From NCBI RefSeq assembly GCF_015706575.1, contig NW_024037063.1, positions 18,600,927-18,664,926 on the forward strand: DNA of 64,000 nucleotides, given 5' to 3'. The notes beneath the pieces are model-generated. The model saw only the letters and a program-made list of their open reading frames with translations, was not told the origin of the DNA and ran no database searches. Each line of letters starts with the position of its first letter. Positions within the stretch are counted from its first letter, which is position 1. Shown here in pieces: positions 21,501 to 36,500 of the stretch. A program made the position numbers and the translations under genes. The stretch is from Patiria miniata. Its lineage: Eukaryota; Echinodermata; Asteroidea; Valvatida; Asterinidae.

Positions 21501-24500
21501 ACAAACTTTTAATAAACATCTTTCCCAATTGTTGCAAACATGTTTTAGTTTGTTTGCTTTTTTGTTTTATAAAAAAATTTAGATACCTTTTTTGGAATCA
21601 AAAATATTGCAGCCTAGCTTTCAATGTCATCGCGACATCTTCATTCAGCATAGTGAATTAAACCACTACGGTCGTGTGACCACCTTTTGGGCGATCACAA
21701 ACCAAATTTTCCTTATCAACGTGATGGAATTCAATATTATTAGTATACATGCTGCTAAAAACAATTTGGTAGAAGTTTGTGGGAAACTTTTGGGTATTTA
21801 TTTTAGTTACTTTTCCAGGGACAGACAGACAGACCGACCACCAAGTAACATGTAGAAAGTCCTGCCAGCGTTTAAAAATTCTACTGCGAACACGACTTTA
21901 GTCAAGATGAATGGCATTATTATAAAGATTAACCCCGGTCGGGTAATTAATAACCTTGTATTTAATATAAGACAGCTCCCATAAGTCAATACAGTATGTT
22001 TAAGCTCGAGCCACTGTAGGTAAAATAAATAGAGACTTAAGCACACTACAGCGCTTTGTAAATACAAGTACAATAGATGACAGAACAGATGCCTTTTAAA
22101 TTCATTGTAGTTAAGTATTGTGTAAAAAGACAAACATTCCGAAACTAAACCGAAATCAATCAGTAGTGTTGTCATGGCAACGAAGTGGACTTTGAGATTG
22201 TCATAAAATGGTGGATCCCGAAATATGATTTATTCTGTGTGTTTACGACTTCTACGCTGGATATTCAAACACCGTTCATTCACTGTGATATAGAATTTTT
22301 GATAAAAACCACATCAGCAACGGTACAAATTACCATTCACACCAAACAAATCAGGAATTTGTTGAATTAGTTGGCAATTTGTTGCAATGGATAGAGAAGC
22401 GATTTCCAACAAAATGGCACTCCAACTACAAGGATTGTGCCAGCCAAATAGCGGAAACTTTACCAAAGGTATTTCAGTTTATTTATTGGTGAAATGGCCA
22501 GGAGGACGACCTCTGGTGACGCAAAATCCGTGAGGCAGTAGAAATCCGCAGACACCGCCCCCATATGAACAGAGATGGAGGGTACGAGCTGGCCCACGTG
22601 TACGACCGCCTCCTGTCGTGTGACCAAGCCTGGTCACGTGACAGGTCACGTGACAAGTCACATGAGGGCTCGACAACGCCGGTTGATAAAGACACCGTGA
22701 TGGTGTCGCAAGCTACTGATACGACCTCTGTAATTTAAAGAGGTTGTGGAATGCTCGAAGACATTTCCGTCATTTTTTGGATATATGTAGCCTAAGGTGT
22801 GATGAAATAAAAACGACTATTGTTTCTGTCATGAAATGAGTACAAAGGGTACTTTTGAGAGCTATATTTCAGGTCCTGTTTCGACCCGAACGTGCAATTT
22901 GTGTAAAAGTCGTCGTTGCGGGCAGCAAACAAAACACAGTAAATCGTGACGTAATAAACAGGACTCGTTTATGCTACTCTGCATCGGGAGTCCTGTTTAT
23001 TACGTCACGATTTACTGTGTTTTGTTTGCTGCCCGCCAAGACGATTTTTACACAAATTGCACGTTCGGGTCGAAACAGGCATGACAGGACTTGAAAAACA
23101 GCTCTCAAAGTACCTTTTGTACTCATTTTATGACAGAAACAATAGTCGTTTTTTAATTTCATCACACCTTAGGCTACATTTACCCGAAAAATGACGGAAA
23201 TGTCTTCGAGCATTCCACAACCTCTTTAAGTCCCAAAAAGGTACCTTTTCATTTTAATACATAACAGAAGATAGACTCACCATTTTCTGAGTTTTTTAAT
23301 CATTTTTTTCCAGGATCTCCACGAGATCTGAATCAGTCGGAATCATCTCAGCTAAGAGAAGCAAAGAAGAAACTGGAGATGGAGCTATCATCCACCAAGT
23401 ATCGTCTCAAGACAGGCGAGGAAGACAAGAACAAGCTCAACCAGAGAGTGAGTCACTTGTTTATATTTCTTATTTTATATTTCTAAAAATGTTCAATTTT
23501 TGAAAAGCGTTGGGAAAGCAACCTTAATCATGTATTAAAACTAAGCTCAGCTGTACATAGAATTAATTCAATGACAAAATTGCAGAGACTTGAATCAATC
23601 AGAGTCATCTCAGCTAAGAGAAGCGAAGAAGAAACTTTCAATTTGTATGCACATTTCCTTCTTAACCAGTTCACGCCGGGATTATTTTGACAAGAACGGA
23701 ATGAGGTGAGGGATAACTTTTAATACTCGACCTCAAGCCATCGGGCGGGTTGAAGCCATCTCCCTCGGGCAGCACACTCATATTTCCGGCCTCGCACGCT
23801 GCGAGTGGGTAGCTGACAGATATTTCCGGCCTCGCTCCCTGCGTGTTTATCTGTCATCCGTTCCGAATACGGCAAAACTTTTGCGTGTAATAAACAGCCT
23901 CCAGTGCGAACTGGTTAATGGAAAAAAAAAATCTGGTTCTTGAAAAAGGCATTCCATAAATTTGTTTCATTCCAGTAAGTCTTGATAAAAAAAAACCCTG
24001 AAAAACAACGCAGAAGTAGTAAAAGCAAGTATTAAATTGTCACAACTCGAAATTGATTCATTCATATCTGGGAGACACTGTATAAATGGATGAGAGGTGT
24101 CTGCAGTGTGACCAATTAAAAGATGAAAAGTTCACATAGACAGCTCATCTTCTAAGCACAAAATCTCCAAATACCCAGTCAGCATCACCATTTTTAAGCC
24201 TACTATTATGGGAGAGTCTGACACTTTCACCCCCTCTTTTGACCCCTTTGTGTTCATGGAGGGACAGTAATGCCCCCCATTCAAGCCATAGACTCGTAGT
24301 ATTGATTATCTTAAAATAGGTATAGGCTGCTCATCAGTCAGCCCTTACATAATCACAACAAGGTTTCAACAACAAAAAAGCTCAACGGTTTATCCCTGTA
24401 CTTATACATGTACCAAGTAAAGTGAGCGGTCTTTCTTTCTGGGGCTGTAAGATTTTTGGAGCTCGTTGTTTCGGTTGATAAGGGAAGGCCAGGATAGGTG

Positions 24501-27500
24501 TTTGTTGATTGTTGTTTACAAACAACTAGTTGTGCGGATTTATAGGATAGTTTGAAGTCGTTCATGGAAGGAGACAACATGTCGTTCAACAAGATACGGG
24601 TATGTTGAATCGAGTGTCTTTCGATCTTTTTACAAAATTGTTTCGGCCTCTTCGTTTTTTTTAGGGTTTTTTTTTGCGTCTGTGGTATTTTCGGGTTTCA
24701 CCTAAAAAAAAATAGAGTTTGTTTTGCAATCATGTTAATTGCTGTTCTTTTAGCAATGCAAAAGCAATTGACTTTTGAATGAGACATCCACTGAAAAAAT
24801 GTTTAGATACGGAATAATTATTTTACAAATTTCAAATTATTTTCAGTCTGATAATAAATGAGTTCTCGCTTGGTAGACTGGTTCCCACCCTCTTTCAGAA
24901 TCAATAATGTAGGTACTGGGAACCAGTCTAACTGGAAAAGGATCTTTTTATGCGCAAAAGCAATCTAAAATAAAAGTGCGGTTTTTTTTACATGGCTGCA
25001 AATGCCGAAACAAGAACAAAGGAGTTTTGTCATTTAAAATAAATCATTCAAAAATCAAAATTCATCAGGAAAAAAAAAATAATTTGAGAACAGACAAAAC
25101 ATCTTTAAGTGTTTTTTTAATTTTCTGAGCCAATATGTTTTGATTCCAGAATGCTATAAAAATATATGTTCTTCAGTCACAAATAAACTAGAACTTGAGC
25201 AAAAAAGCATGGTCGTTGTTTACAATGTACCATGCATAATACAAAAACAGGCAATAAAGACACTCTGTAAACGTTGTGTGCTGCCCTCTATTGATGCATG
25301 TGCTTCAGAAACAGTTGTATGCAAATGAGGGTATGCTCTGCCAAATATGCAAATTAGGGTGTGCTGGGAATATAATGGGAAGAACTGTCACAAAAAAAGT
25401 GTGCAGTAAAATGTTACAATATGCAAATGAGCAAAAATGTTGTGCGTTCATAATTAAACCAGAACAGCGGAAAAAGAGGTAATGTAATATGCTTGCACAA
25501 GAAAAAAAGACACTTTGCAAATGTGATGTGCTGCCCTCTATTGATACTTCAGAAACAGTTATATGCAAAGGAGCTGTGCTTGGAAAAAAATTGGCACAAA
25601 GAAACGTGCAGTAAACATAACGATAGTAAGAGGCTTCAAAAGCCACTTGAGATAATCTGTCCCAAACTTCCAAGAGGCTTGCAAATTCCTTTCGGCCAGT
25701 TAGTCTCAAATAAACCCTCGGAATTCTTTTGTTACCAAACGGTCGGATAACTGTAGTAATGTCGCCATAGCAACCAGAGACAATGTCTGCAAAGGAATAG
25801 GGACTTTCACAAAAATCAATACATCTCTTTTATTTTCATTTGTATGGGCTCCTAGAAGGCAGAAACCTAAGCTGTGGTTCGCAAAAGATTTTGTTAAGAA
25901 ATTGCACATTAATACCCTCATTAAGTAGCTGAGAATACAACTTTTGCTTTTTGCAGTAATTTTCAGAAATGGATGGATTGGGGTTAATATTTTATAGCAA
26001 ATATTAGTACAGTGATCTTTTGTAAGTTTTGTGTTCATAGATGCTGGAAAAACCACACCAAAAATGCTCTTCTTTTAGTCTGGTTCCCTGTCCCTACATC
26101 AGATGAAACAGAGCGATTTATAGATGTCGGGGAATTGTCAGGTCAGGGACCGCTCTCACCCGTTCACAGACGTGTAACCGATTGCAAACAAAATGTGGAC
26201 TAACTAAAATTGGTAAATTGGGGGCAGTATTTGAAGAAAATAACTCAGTTTTTTCCAAGGATGGTCTGCCGACTGTCGTTGGAATTGATACAAAAATGCC
26301 ACTTGTTGTTAAAATGACAGCACACCAGGTGCCATGATTTCACAGGATGCTAGAGACTATTATTAATTTACTGTCAAGTAATGTATATAATATTAGATGT
26401 AATTTTGTATTTTTTTTTTTTATGTTTGCAAATGTTGTAAATAGTCTTTGGTAGCGTTTGTCGGCCATTTTCAACAATTCAGTGGTATGGTTGGAAACAT
26501 TTATAACTTTTCTTTATTTTTCCGAGTTGGCCTTCCATAGTTTGCCAATGGATGGGCAGCAAAATGTCTATTGCCTCAGTGGTTTCTGGTTAAATTGTTG
26601 ATTGGGGTTGTGTTGCTGTCATAGAATGTATCATATGCATGATACCTCTATGTCTGTGGTTTTGCTAGGAACTTACCCTAGAAGAGCCTTTTGCAATAAG
26701 AAGAAAAGGTTATATTTCAAGTGTTTCTATTTTTAGTATCTAAAGTGGAACCATCAACAATGGTATAGGTGTCAGTAAAAGCGGCCCTATGTTGCATACT
26801 GAGTTGTGTGACCATGAAAGAAGTGATCACGACTTTCTGCTTTCATTCAACTAAGCTTTGGGTATTGCAAAGACTGGAGTTAGGGCCAAGTAAAAAAAAA
26901 AAAAACAGTTTCTCGTCCCCGCCTGCTTCCGTTTTTCCAACTGCCTCCTTTTCTTTTTTTACTTGCCAATTAAATTTCAAATCACAAATTTCTCAAAACT
27001 GCGTTTGACCGAATGTCTGTTAATATTCAAAACTAACATTTGCAACAGTACAAAGTTGCACGAAGAGTGCGCCAGTTACGATTTGCGTGTGGCAATCGGT
27101 ATGGCACTGGAGTGCTTTGCAATGAGTATTTTTAACTGTAAAGTGCGTTAACCTCCCAAAAGGATGTGAACAATGAACCACCATCAACCAAAAAGGTACC
27201 GCCGACAAAAAAAAGGGGCACCTGACAATAAAATGCAGCAATTTACAATACAATAACATCACAGTTGTGTGTGTACCGGTATCTGCGAAGTGTTTTTATG
27301 CCCCGTGGCGAAGCCGAAGGGGCATTCTGTTTCCGCCTTGTCCTTCCATGGGTGGGTGTGTGGCTGGGTGTGTGTGTGGGTGGGTGCATGGGTGTTCTCG
27401 TGTAGTAAAGTTTTCGAGTTTGAAATTGAAGTTTCAAAATGCTCTTATTTTAACCAGAATTAATTTCCTGGGCTGAAATTTGGACTAAATATCCCTTTTC

Positions 27501-30500
27501 TAAAACTCTTCCATTTGCGACAGATCAACCTACCTTGGAAATTCCTAGTTTTTGAGTAAAATCCATATATCTATTTCGTGAAATTCTTGTGGAGACGTAT
27601 TCATCTATAGAAATGTTCTTCTGGAGACGTATACAATCTTTTGTTCCCTATTGTGTGCATGTCTCCGTAAGGTAGTAAATTCCAGCACAAAGAAATGTCT
27701 CCACAGGAATACAAATTCCAGAATGGGTGGGTGGGTGTGTGTGTGTGTCCGGATATATCTTGTCAGCGCGATAACTTGAGAAATACTTAACATATGAACT
27801 TCAAATTTGGTTTGTGTATTGTTTTTGGTAATCCTAAGAAGCCTATTGCATTTGGGGCCGAAGGGTCAAGGTCACAGTGGCTAAAACAAAAGAAATGTTG
27901 TCAGCGCGATAACTTGAGAAATACTTTACATATGAACTTCAAATTTGGTTTGTGGATTGTCCTTGGCAATCCTAAGAAGCCTATCGCATTTGGGGCCGAA
28001 AGGTAAAGGGTCAAGGTCACAGTGGCTTAAACAATAGAAATCTTGTATTTATATTCTGAGATCATAGGGATTAATTCATATAAAACCTACAGAAAACACT
28101 AATGCTGTCAATGAATTACGTTCCATGTGACCAAGGTACATGTACATGTAAGTTGATGTTAAAAGAATGGTGTTATGTCATGGGAATAGTCACGGTTGCG
28201 GGGCATTTGTGTTTGTAAACACACCTGACTTCTTGTTATTGAATATTCAAATTGGCAAAAGCTCTTTGAATATTAGATTGTATCAGCAAAAGAGTCGAGA
28301 AAATGGAAGAGTCCATCTGCCATCTTTAAATATCTGTCATTTTGAAGGAGAAAAAGGGCCTCTTTCCTTGTTTTCAAAAAGCATGGACGATTAACAATTT
28401 TTTGTTTTACTTGGGCTAACAAGTTAGCCAGCGGTCCCTTAGAAGTTACTACGCTGAGAGAGATTTCTAAACTTGTATGGTACCTCAACCTTCCAAGGTT
28501 TCGCGAGATTTCAGCTGGCCGCTTTCAGAAAAGAAAAGCTCCCCGTAATCCCTGTCAGGTCTGATATATCACCTCCCCATATTTCACCCCCCTGAAACTT
28601 GTTCAGCGTCCCATTGCCTCATTATTACATGCACTACAGCCTGTTGCTCTTTATTTAATGCCTGGGTGCTTCCATTGTGAGACAGGGTTTAATTCACCTT
28701 GAGGGATCGAGTTTACAAGTGGGCCGGCTGATCAGAGTGTTTGTTTGCGATAAAGGCACGCATGTTTACTGTTTGTATTTGAATAAAGGTGCGTTTCAGG
28801 TGTAGTGTGTGCCAACATGTTAATACCATTACACTGTGGCCTTTTAGGAGTTATATCACACGACCTATCTGTAGTTTGTACCGCACCTTCGATGCATATA
28901 CCGGTATATTAGCTCTGAAATACTTTGGATCCATGGAATAAGATTATAAGAATATTTCTTAATACATTGTACTCTTCTGTGGATGTAAGTACCAGTATAG
29001 TATGACATATTAAAGATCATAAGATCATATGCTTTTTGTGCATTTTTCTTTTCGTTTGAAGCAATAGAATTGCTCAAAATCTGAAGTAGCGTGCACAAAT
29101 AACCTGTTGAAATTTCATGTCATTGGTTACCAGACTATACATTTTGAGAAAACAGAAAAAAAAAACTTGCACACAATTATTTGGGTCTTGTAACTAGATT
29201 CCATTGTTAACACTCGTAAAAAAGTGCACCTGCGGGCACGCTGGATTGAAACCATCAGCAATGGCTTCCAAATGATACCATTTCAGGCAAATAATTCACA
29301 GGGTATTTGATGCCAGTCCTATCTTCACTTTGAGCAATGTTTCTGACATTAAATCGGTACCGTAGGTACTTTTCCGAGTGACTGCATACGATCATACATG
29401 GATTTAAAGCTTGTGGCTTGAACTCTCTGCCTTCTTCCTTAAAATTATAACGGTGTTGCTATTTTACATTCCCTGTTACTTGTGACTAGACTTTGTGAGT
29501 TTTGATGATTCACAATGCAGTGCGCCACCAAGAGTTTGCCATGGAGAGTCAAGTTTTCAAGTTAACATTCGACAAAACACAGCCCATTTTGAATGAGTGT
29601 CAGTAGACAACTTGAGCTAATTTGTCGCAGATTGGGGCATAGCATTCTGCCGCCTTACAAAAAACACCATATTGATAAAAAGAAAAGGAAATGGCACACA
29701 GATACTTGAATCATACACTTGCGAAATTACTGACCCGAAAAAATAACAATTTCAAACGGACTTGTTGACAATCTCCCACAATGCACTGGGAAATATGAAC
29801 TCCCCTTGGCAAACTCTTGATGGCGCACTGCATTGTGAATTAGCCGAATTGCTTTGTTATTGACTTATGGCTTCAATCTTAATTCATAATGTTTTTGGTC
29901 TATGCTGATTGTAGTTGGCTTTTATTGACTCGATATTTGATTTCTGTTTATTTTGTAGGTGAAAGAGCTCACTGAGTCTCTGGACACGGAGAAAAAACGA
30001 CGGTCGTCCTACGAGGGGACCATCATCAAACTAAAGACAGTGGTCGATCGGAACAAAAAACTCATCGCTGGTTTTGAGGTTAGTTGTGAGTGCTGATTGA
30101 GTGGATCATGAGTTATGAGTAGGAGTAATAAATCAGTAGTTGATGAGAATTAGAAACTCATTGCTGGTCTTGAGGTGAGTTGTGAGTGTTGATCGAGTGG
30201 ATCATGGGTTGTGAGTAGTGAGTAATGAATCAGAAGTTGATGAGAACCAGAAACTCATTGCTGGTTTAGAGGTGAGTTATGAGTGTTGATTGAGTAGATT
30301 ATTAGTTGTGAGCATTGAGGAATGAATCTGGAACAAGAAACTCATTGGTGATTTAATGGTGAGGTATGAGTGTTGATTGAGTGGATCATGACTTTTGAGC
30401 AGTGAGTTTATGAATCATTGTGAAAAAAATGGTAGAGAGGAACAGAAAACTCACTGCTGGTCTCGATGTGAGTAATGAGTGTTGGTCAAGTGGATCTTGA

Positions 30501-33500
30501 GTTGTGAGTAGTGAGTAGTAAATCCTCATGAAAACTGTGGTATTCAGGAACAAGAAACTCATCGCTGGTTTAGAGGTGAGTTAAGAGTGTTGATCGAGTG
30601 TTTAATGAGTTGTGAGCAGTGAGTAATGAATCATGTATAAAACAGTGGTAGATGGGAACAAGCATCTCATTGTTGGTCTAATGGTGAGTTATAAGAGACC
30701 GATTGTATTGTGAGTTATGAGCAGTGAGTTATGATTCCTCGTTGTAAAAACTTGTGGTGAGTTATGAGTGATCAAATGGATCAGAAATTGTGAGCAATGA
30801 GTAGTTTACAAACGATTAGTAGGAACAAGAAACTCATTGTTGCTCTTGTGAGTGGCGAGTAATGAATCATCATTCTGAAACAGAGAATTTGAAGATTGTT
30901 TGAGTGTTAAGTTATGAGTATTGAATGAGTCCAAAATGAGTTTTGAGTGGTGAGTAATTATGACAGGGAAGAAAGGAAACATTTTCAAGATGATGCCGAC
31001 AATTTTTTTCATCAAAACTGATTTAATTTGGCAGGATGAAAAGCAAACGTTAACCGAGGAGAAGTCAGCATTACAGATGCGCATCGGCTTCTTAGAGAAA
31101 GACCTACAGGAGCTAAAAGAACAAGAAAAGAGCCTTTTGAATCAAACTGTAAGTGCTGTCATTACATCTTATGATCTCTCTAAAAATCAAGTAGTATTGT
31201 AGTTTCGCCCAAGATCTGGATTCAGATTTTATTCCCTGAATGCAGCCCGAGTTTTGATGGACTTGAGATAAATCATAAGTAACTCGAATACAAAATTCAA
31301 TCTAGAAATCTGATGGAATTGTTAATACAACAAAGACTAACCCATATGTCTGGCCCTCTAGTTGTTTTTTTTTATTAACTCGGCAGTTTGCAGCAAATTT
31401 ATTCATTGTTTTTTGTATTTTATCTTCTAGAATTCCCTAAAATCAGAACAAACCATCATCCAACGACAGGAGAACGAGATCAAAAGCCTCCGGCAGGAAA
31501 ACGAACAACAAGCGCTGAAGCTGCAACGAACAATGGTTTCCTTGGAAACCGAGAGGAGAAAATGTCTCGAGTTGGGCGAGAAGCTCACATCCACGGAAGA
31601 GAAATGGGAGCAGATAGTGCAAAGATACAAAGGGAATGAGAAGGACCTGACTAACAAGGTATGATTGAGAGGAAAAGAGGCGGGGGACCAGACCTGATTT
31701 TCATTATATTTTATTTTAATGATTGTGTTTACTGCTTTTATACTCTTTGATGTATATGTCATTCCTTTTATATTGAAAATTTTGATATATTTGTATTTTT
31801 TAAAAAATTATTTAATATCCTCTAAGCCTGTAACTGGTGGTTTTACACTGTTTAGCTGTTGATGAAATATATAAAAAATAACTTAAATGAATGAAAGAAA
31901 TAAAATAACTCAAGTGAATAAAACAAATATAATAAATAAAATAAATAATATAAATAAAATAAATCAAGTAAATAAAATAAAACAAATAAAATATTTTAGA
32001 TAAATGAAATAAATACATTTATTAATTTAGGTAACTAAATTAAATCAAATATTTAGTAACAAAATAAATGAAGGGGAGGGGTTTGTGGTGCTGAAGGGTG
32101 GGTGAGTGATGTAGTTTAGCAAAGAATTTAGTCATAAACATTTGGTTGAATTTAATTCATGGATTTTTTTTAAGGTATACAATTTGTTTGTTTCAGCTGG
32201 ACAAACTAACGAGGGATCTTGACTTATCCAAGTCGGAGCTGGAAGCAAACCATCAGAGAATCCGTCAGATTCATCAGGAACATGGCAAAGTAAAAACATT
32301 CTCTTTGTTGTTTAAGAAACTTGATGTAAGGAAATATAGAATCAATCTAATTTGTGCTCGCTGAGTGTCCTCTTCATACCTATTAACTGATTGACTGCCG
32401 CTTTTGAGCTAGGCAGTGCTATTGTATAGGATTACCCTGTAACGTCAACGGATGGGCTAAATCTGGCTCATTGTGTAGACTTCCAGTGAATAGCCAATAA
32501 ACAGAATTTTGTGCACTCTGGGACCAGCTTTACCAGGCTTGCCCTTTATCTCTGTGGTATTTGACAGTGCTGACATTGTCAGTACATTTACAAATAATTT
32601 TAATTTGAATGTAATTTTTTTTGTCAAAAAATTGCACACTCCACAAGTTCCCTATTGAGACATAGCAAAAAAGCATCATGAATTTCTGAGGCAAAGATCA
32701 GACCCAGGCCAACCCCCATAGGATTTGTATTGTATGTACATGTATAGCTGCTATTATCACAAGGCCATCAATCATCCTGTCACTAGGCCAGGTCTTGAAG
32801 CCTTGGGAAACAGGTGGTCCTCATCCTTTTATAGCTAGATGCATGTAGCCTCAAGCTGTTGTGTTGTGGGGGGGGGGGGGTGGTAAGGCAAGATGCAGGG
32901 AGATAAAAGTTGCGGTGCATCTGTCAGATGCCCTTTTTTATGATAACTTTTTTGTTGAAGGCAGTTCATTGTTCCCATCCTTTAAGCAGGTACTTAGAAA
33001 ATACTTATTACATAAAACTCTAGTGGTCCATAATATTGATAGCTCAATGCAAATTTTAACCGGCGCGCTTTACGTGCAACTTTTGACCTATGCGGCACGC
33101 AGTTGCAGCTGGCATGTGTAAATCTTGGTCAAAGAGTTTGAAATATTTTCGGTGAAATGCAGTTTCCAATAATTGAATACTAAATTATCAGGGACAACTC
33201 TAAGCTGATACTTACACATTATATTATAAATAAGGCAGCAGTTTAGAGGAATTTTACAGCTAACGCTGTAAAATTTTAAACCGTCTTCAACATGCATCTC
33301 CTCCAATAGGTTACAATTCATTGCTATCTAATGTCTTGAAAAACCAAACAGCAAATGGAAGATGTAAAAAACGAATCTCAGATTCTGAAGGAGCAACTCA
33401 AGCAGGAGAAAGGTCTCTCTGACCAGGCCGACCGGCACAGAGAAACCATCAAAGAACTAGAAGGCATCGTCGATGAGCTCAAGAAAGACAGAGATGTCTT

Positions 33501-36500
33501 AGCAAGAGAACTTCAAATCATGATCGGTAAAGAGCAAAAACACAGAGAGTGGATGACGTCAATAGAAGCGGCTGCGGAGGAGACTAAGAGACTTGAGGCG
33601 CAGGTTAGATAATGGCATAAACCGAGTTAACCTCTGACCTGCCGTGAAGGATTAATGACACTAAACTACTGGTTAAAACTCTGCCACGTGCTGGTTAAGC
33701 ACAGCGTGTTGCCAACTGAGTTAACCTCTGACCTGACTTGAAGGTGTGATGACACTAACTACCATTGAAATAACCGCCGAGTGCTGGTTATGCACAATGT
33801 GTGGCTAACCAATGTAACCTCTGACCTGCCTTGAAGGTTTAATGACACTAACTAGTGGTTAAAACTCTGCCCAGGCTGGTTAGCACAGCGTGTTACCAAC
33901 TGAGTTAACCTCTGATCGGCCTTGAAGGTGCGATGACACTAACTATCGTTTAAACAACCGTGAAGTGCTGGTTATGTACAGGTTGGTTGCTAACTGATGT
34001 AACCTCTGACCTGCCTTGAAGGTTTAATGACACTAACTAGTGGTTAAAACTCTGCCCAGGCTGGTTATAGCACAGCGTGTTACCAACTGAGTTAACCACT
34101 GATCGGCCTTGAAGGTGCGATGACACTAACTACCATTTCCATAACCGCGAAGTGCTGGTTAGGCACAGGTTGGTTGCTAACTGATGTAATCTCTGACCTG
34201 CCTTGAAGGTTTAATGACACTAACTAGTGATTAAAACTCTGCCCAGGCTGGTTAACACAGCATGTTGCCAACTGAGTTTAACCTCTGACCGGCTGTGAAG
34301 GTGTGATGACACAAACTGCTACTTATAACTACATTTTGTACTGCCAAGTGCTGGTTAGGCATGGGTTCTTGCTAACTGATGTAACCTCTGACCTGCCGTG
34401 GAGGTATGATAACACTAACTTCTATTTTAACTACCACCAAGTGCTAGTTAAGTTAGTTAGGCACAACGTGTTGCTAACTGATTTAACTTCTGACCTTCAC
34501 TGATGATATGCCACTTCAAGTAACTAGCACCAAATCTACTTACACATACAGGGTGTATCATTAAGTGCAATAGTCTCTTTACCAGAACTTACTACTAAAG
34601 GTTATACACTAACCACTAAAACTAGTTGCACGTGTTAGGGGCTATAATCTATGAGCCTGGAGTGAAAGACTACATTTTTTACCGACAGGTTTTAACAGCA
34701 TGTCATTGCATGGAATTTTTTTATAGATTGTCTGAAGCTATAAGTCTAGAGTGAAAGACTAAATTCTCTGATGGCAGGTTTGCACAGTGTGATATTGCGT
34801 AGATTTTAAATTTGTTTAATTATTTTATTTTTTTATTTATTGATTTTTTTTCTAAGGTCATGATTTTATCGAACAAACAAACAAACAAACACCCCAAAAA
34901 TTGTGCATATATTTTCTATGTTTTCTCACAATGTAAATAGTAACTACGGAGCTGAAACTTCAATACATTAGTCGTAATACATTCTTCTTATAATTTTGAG
35001 CAATTTTGTTGCTTCAAACGAATGCACAAAAAGGAAATGAAACCCTGTACCGTTACGTCACATTCAACTAAACCGATTTAAGATTTAGCCGTATCTGAAC
35101 AAAAATTCTGAAAAAGAAGGTCGCTCACCTTTGAATCAGTGTTTGGCTATCCAACCGTCCATTGAAAGCATGTTTCTTCACTTGTAACAGTTGCGTTATT
35201 ATAGCCACATTCACAGGAAAAAATAAAGATCTACATGTATAACATTGCAACGCCTGCTGTGAGCATTGTAAAAATACACGTGTGTATAAAATGAACCTGT
35301 GATAAGTGGATTTCTAATGAATATTTATTATATCAGTGCTACTATGGTAACCATGGTAACAAGTCCAGCAGGTGTTTTGGTCGGCAAACACTTCCTGTCT
35401 TTGATCAAAACACTGACACTTTCTCTTCATAAAACTGGCACCCACACACTTCTATTGACTTCACGACTATGCTACAGGTTTAGTAGCATTGAATAGTATG
35501 AAAATATTGACTGCTTCAAGTGGTGTAGTATTAAAACTGGCCTCCCGAGGTGATATTGGAGCATTTTGTGGAAAAAACTGAGGGAAATGGAATGCTCCAT
35601 GGATCACCAAGGGAGGCTAGTAACAGTAGAAGTTAACCCTCCTGCTATTTAAACAGTCACAGACAGTCAGAATTTCCATCTGCTTCCCCTGCTATACTTT
35701 TAACACTGGTTAGTCACCAGCAGTCAGATCATATGTCAAGCAAGTACTGTGACTAGTCAAACTCGGTCAACAGATTAAGTAAAATGTAGTCTTACCGTCC
35801 TCTTTAACATATTTAATTCGTTTCTCCTGACGAATATGCAAACTGTGTTTTATTTTGAGTGAAAAATGCTATGTCTTTCTAGCATGGATGTTTTCAATCC
35901 TCTGAAAATATGCTTGTATTTTGGGTTGTGTCTGCGCCCATAAGGCAGAAACAGACTTGCCTGAATTATTGTCAAGTTGCAGATAATTCATTGAAATAAT
36001 TCAACAATTTGTACATAATATGCCATAACTAACTATGGGTGGACTTTTTGTTGGATGTCTCATTCAACAGTGAACATCATTTGTGATCAGGCTAAATGAG
36101 TCATTTGTCGGGAACTTTCATTTGGAGATTCAGGCCAAAATGGGGCCACTTCATCACATCACTTCATCACATCTCTTGGTGTTCTGACATCCATAATTAT
36201 TGAACTTGCTGGTACCAGCATGCGGTTTTCACAGCAGTAATGCTAAGATTGTGCTCTTTCCAAATCTGTGGAGAAAAAAAATGACCAGGGTCGACAAACG
36301 ACTCACTTAGCTTGATCGCATCACATTTGTATTGCTAGAAAAAAAAACAATTTGAGAAACAAAATGTTTTTTTTGGGATAAGAGTCGAAAATATCATGGG
36401 GAGTGCCACTTTAAACTATTATCCAACACAAATGTGCTTCGTTTTTCAATATGAAATTAGTTGAAAATCCACCTTGCAAGTTTCCAAACTACCCCTTAAT

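Noticed and set aside
22388-22470. Short Met-started frame ending at a GT, possible exon
   Set aside because: No acceptor or partner exon in phase with exons 5 and 6; likely part of retroelement debris.
31812-32018. 68-codon minus-strand frame rich in Tyr, Phe and Ile
   Set aside because: Product of the AAATAAAT microsatellite.
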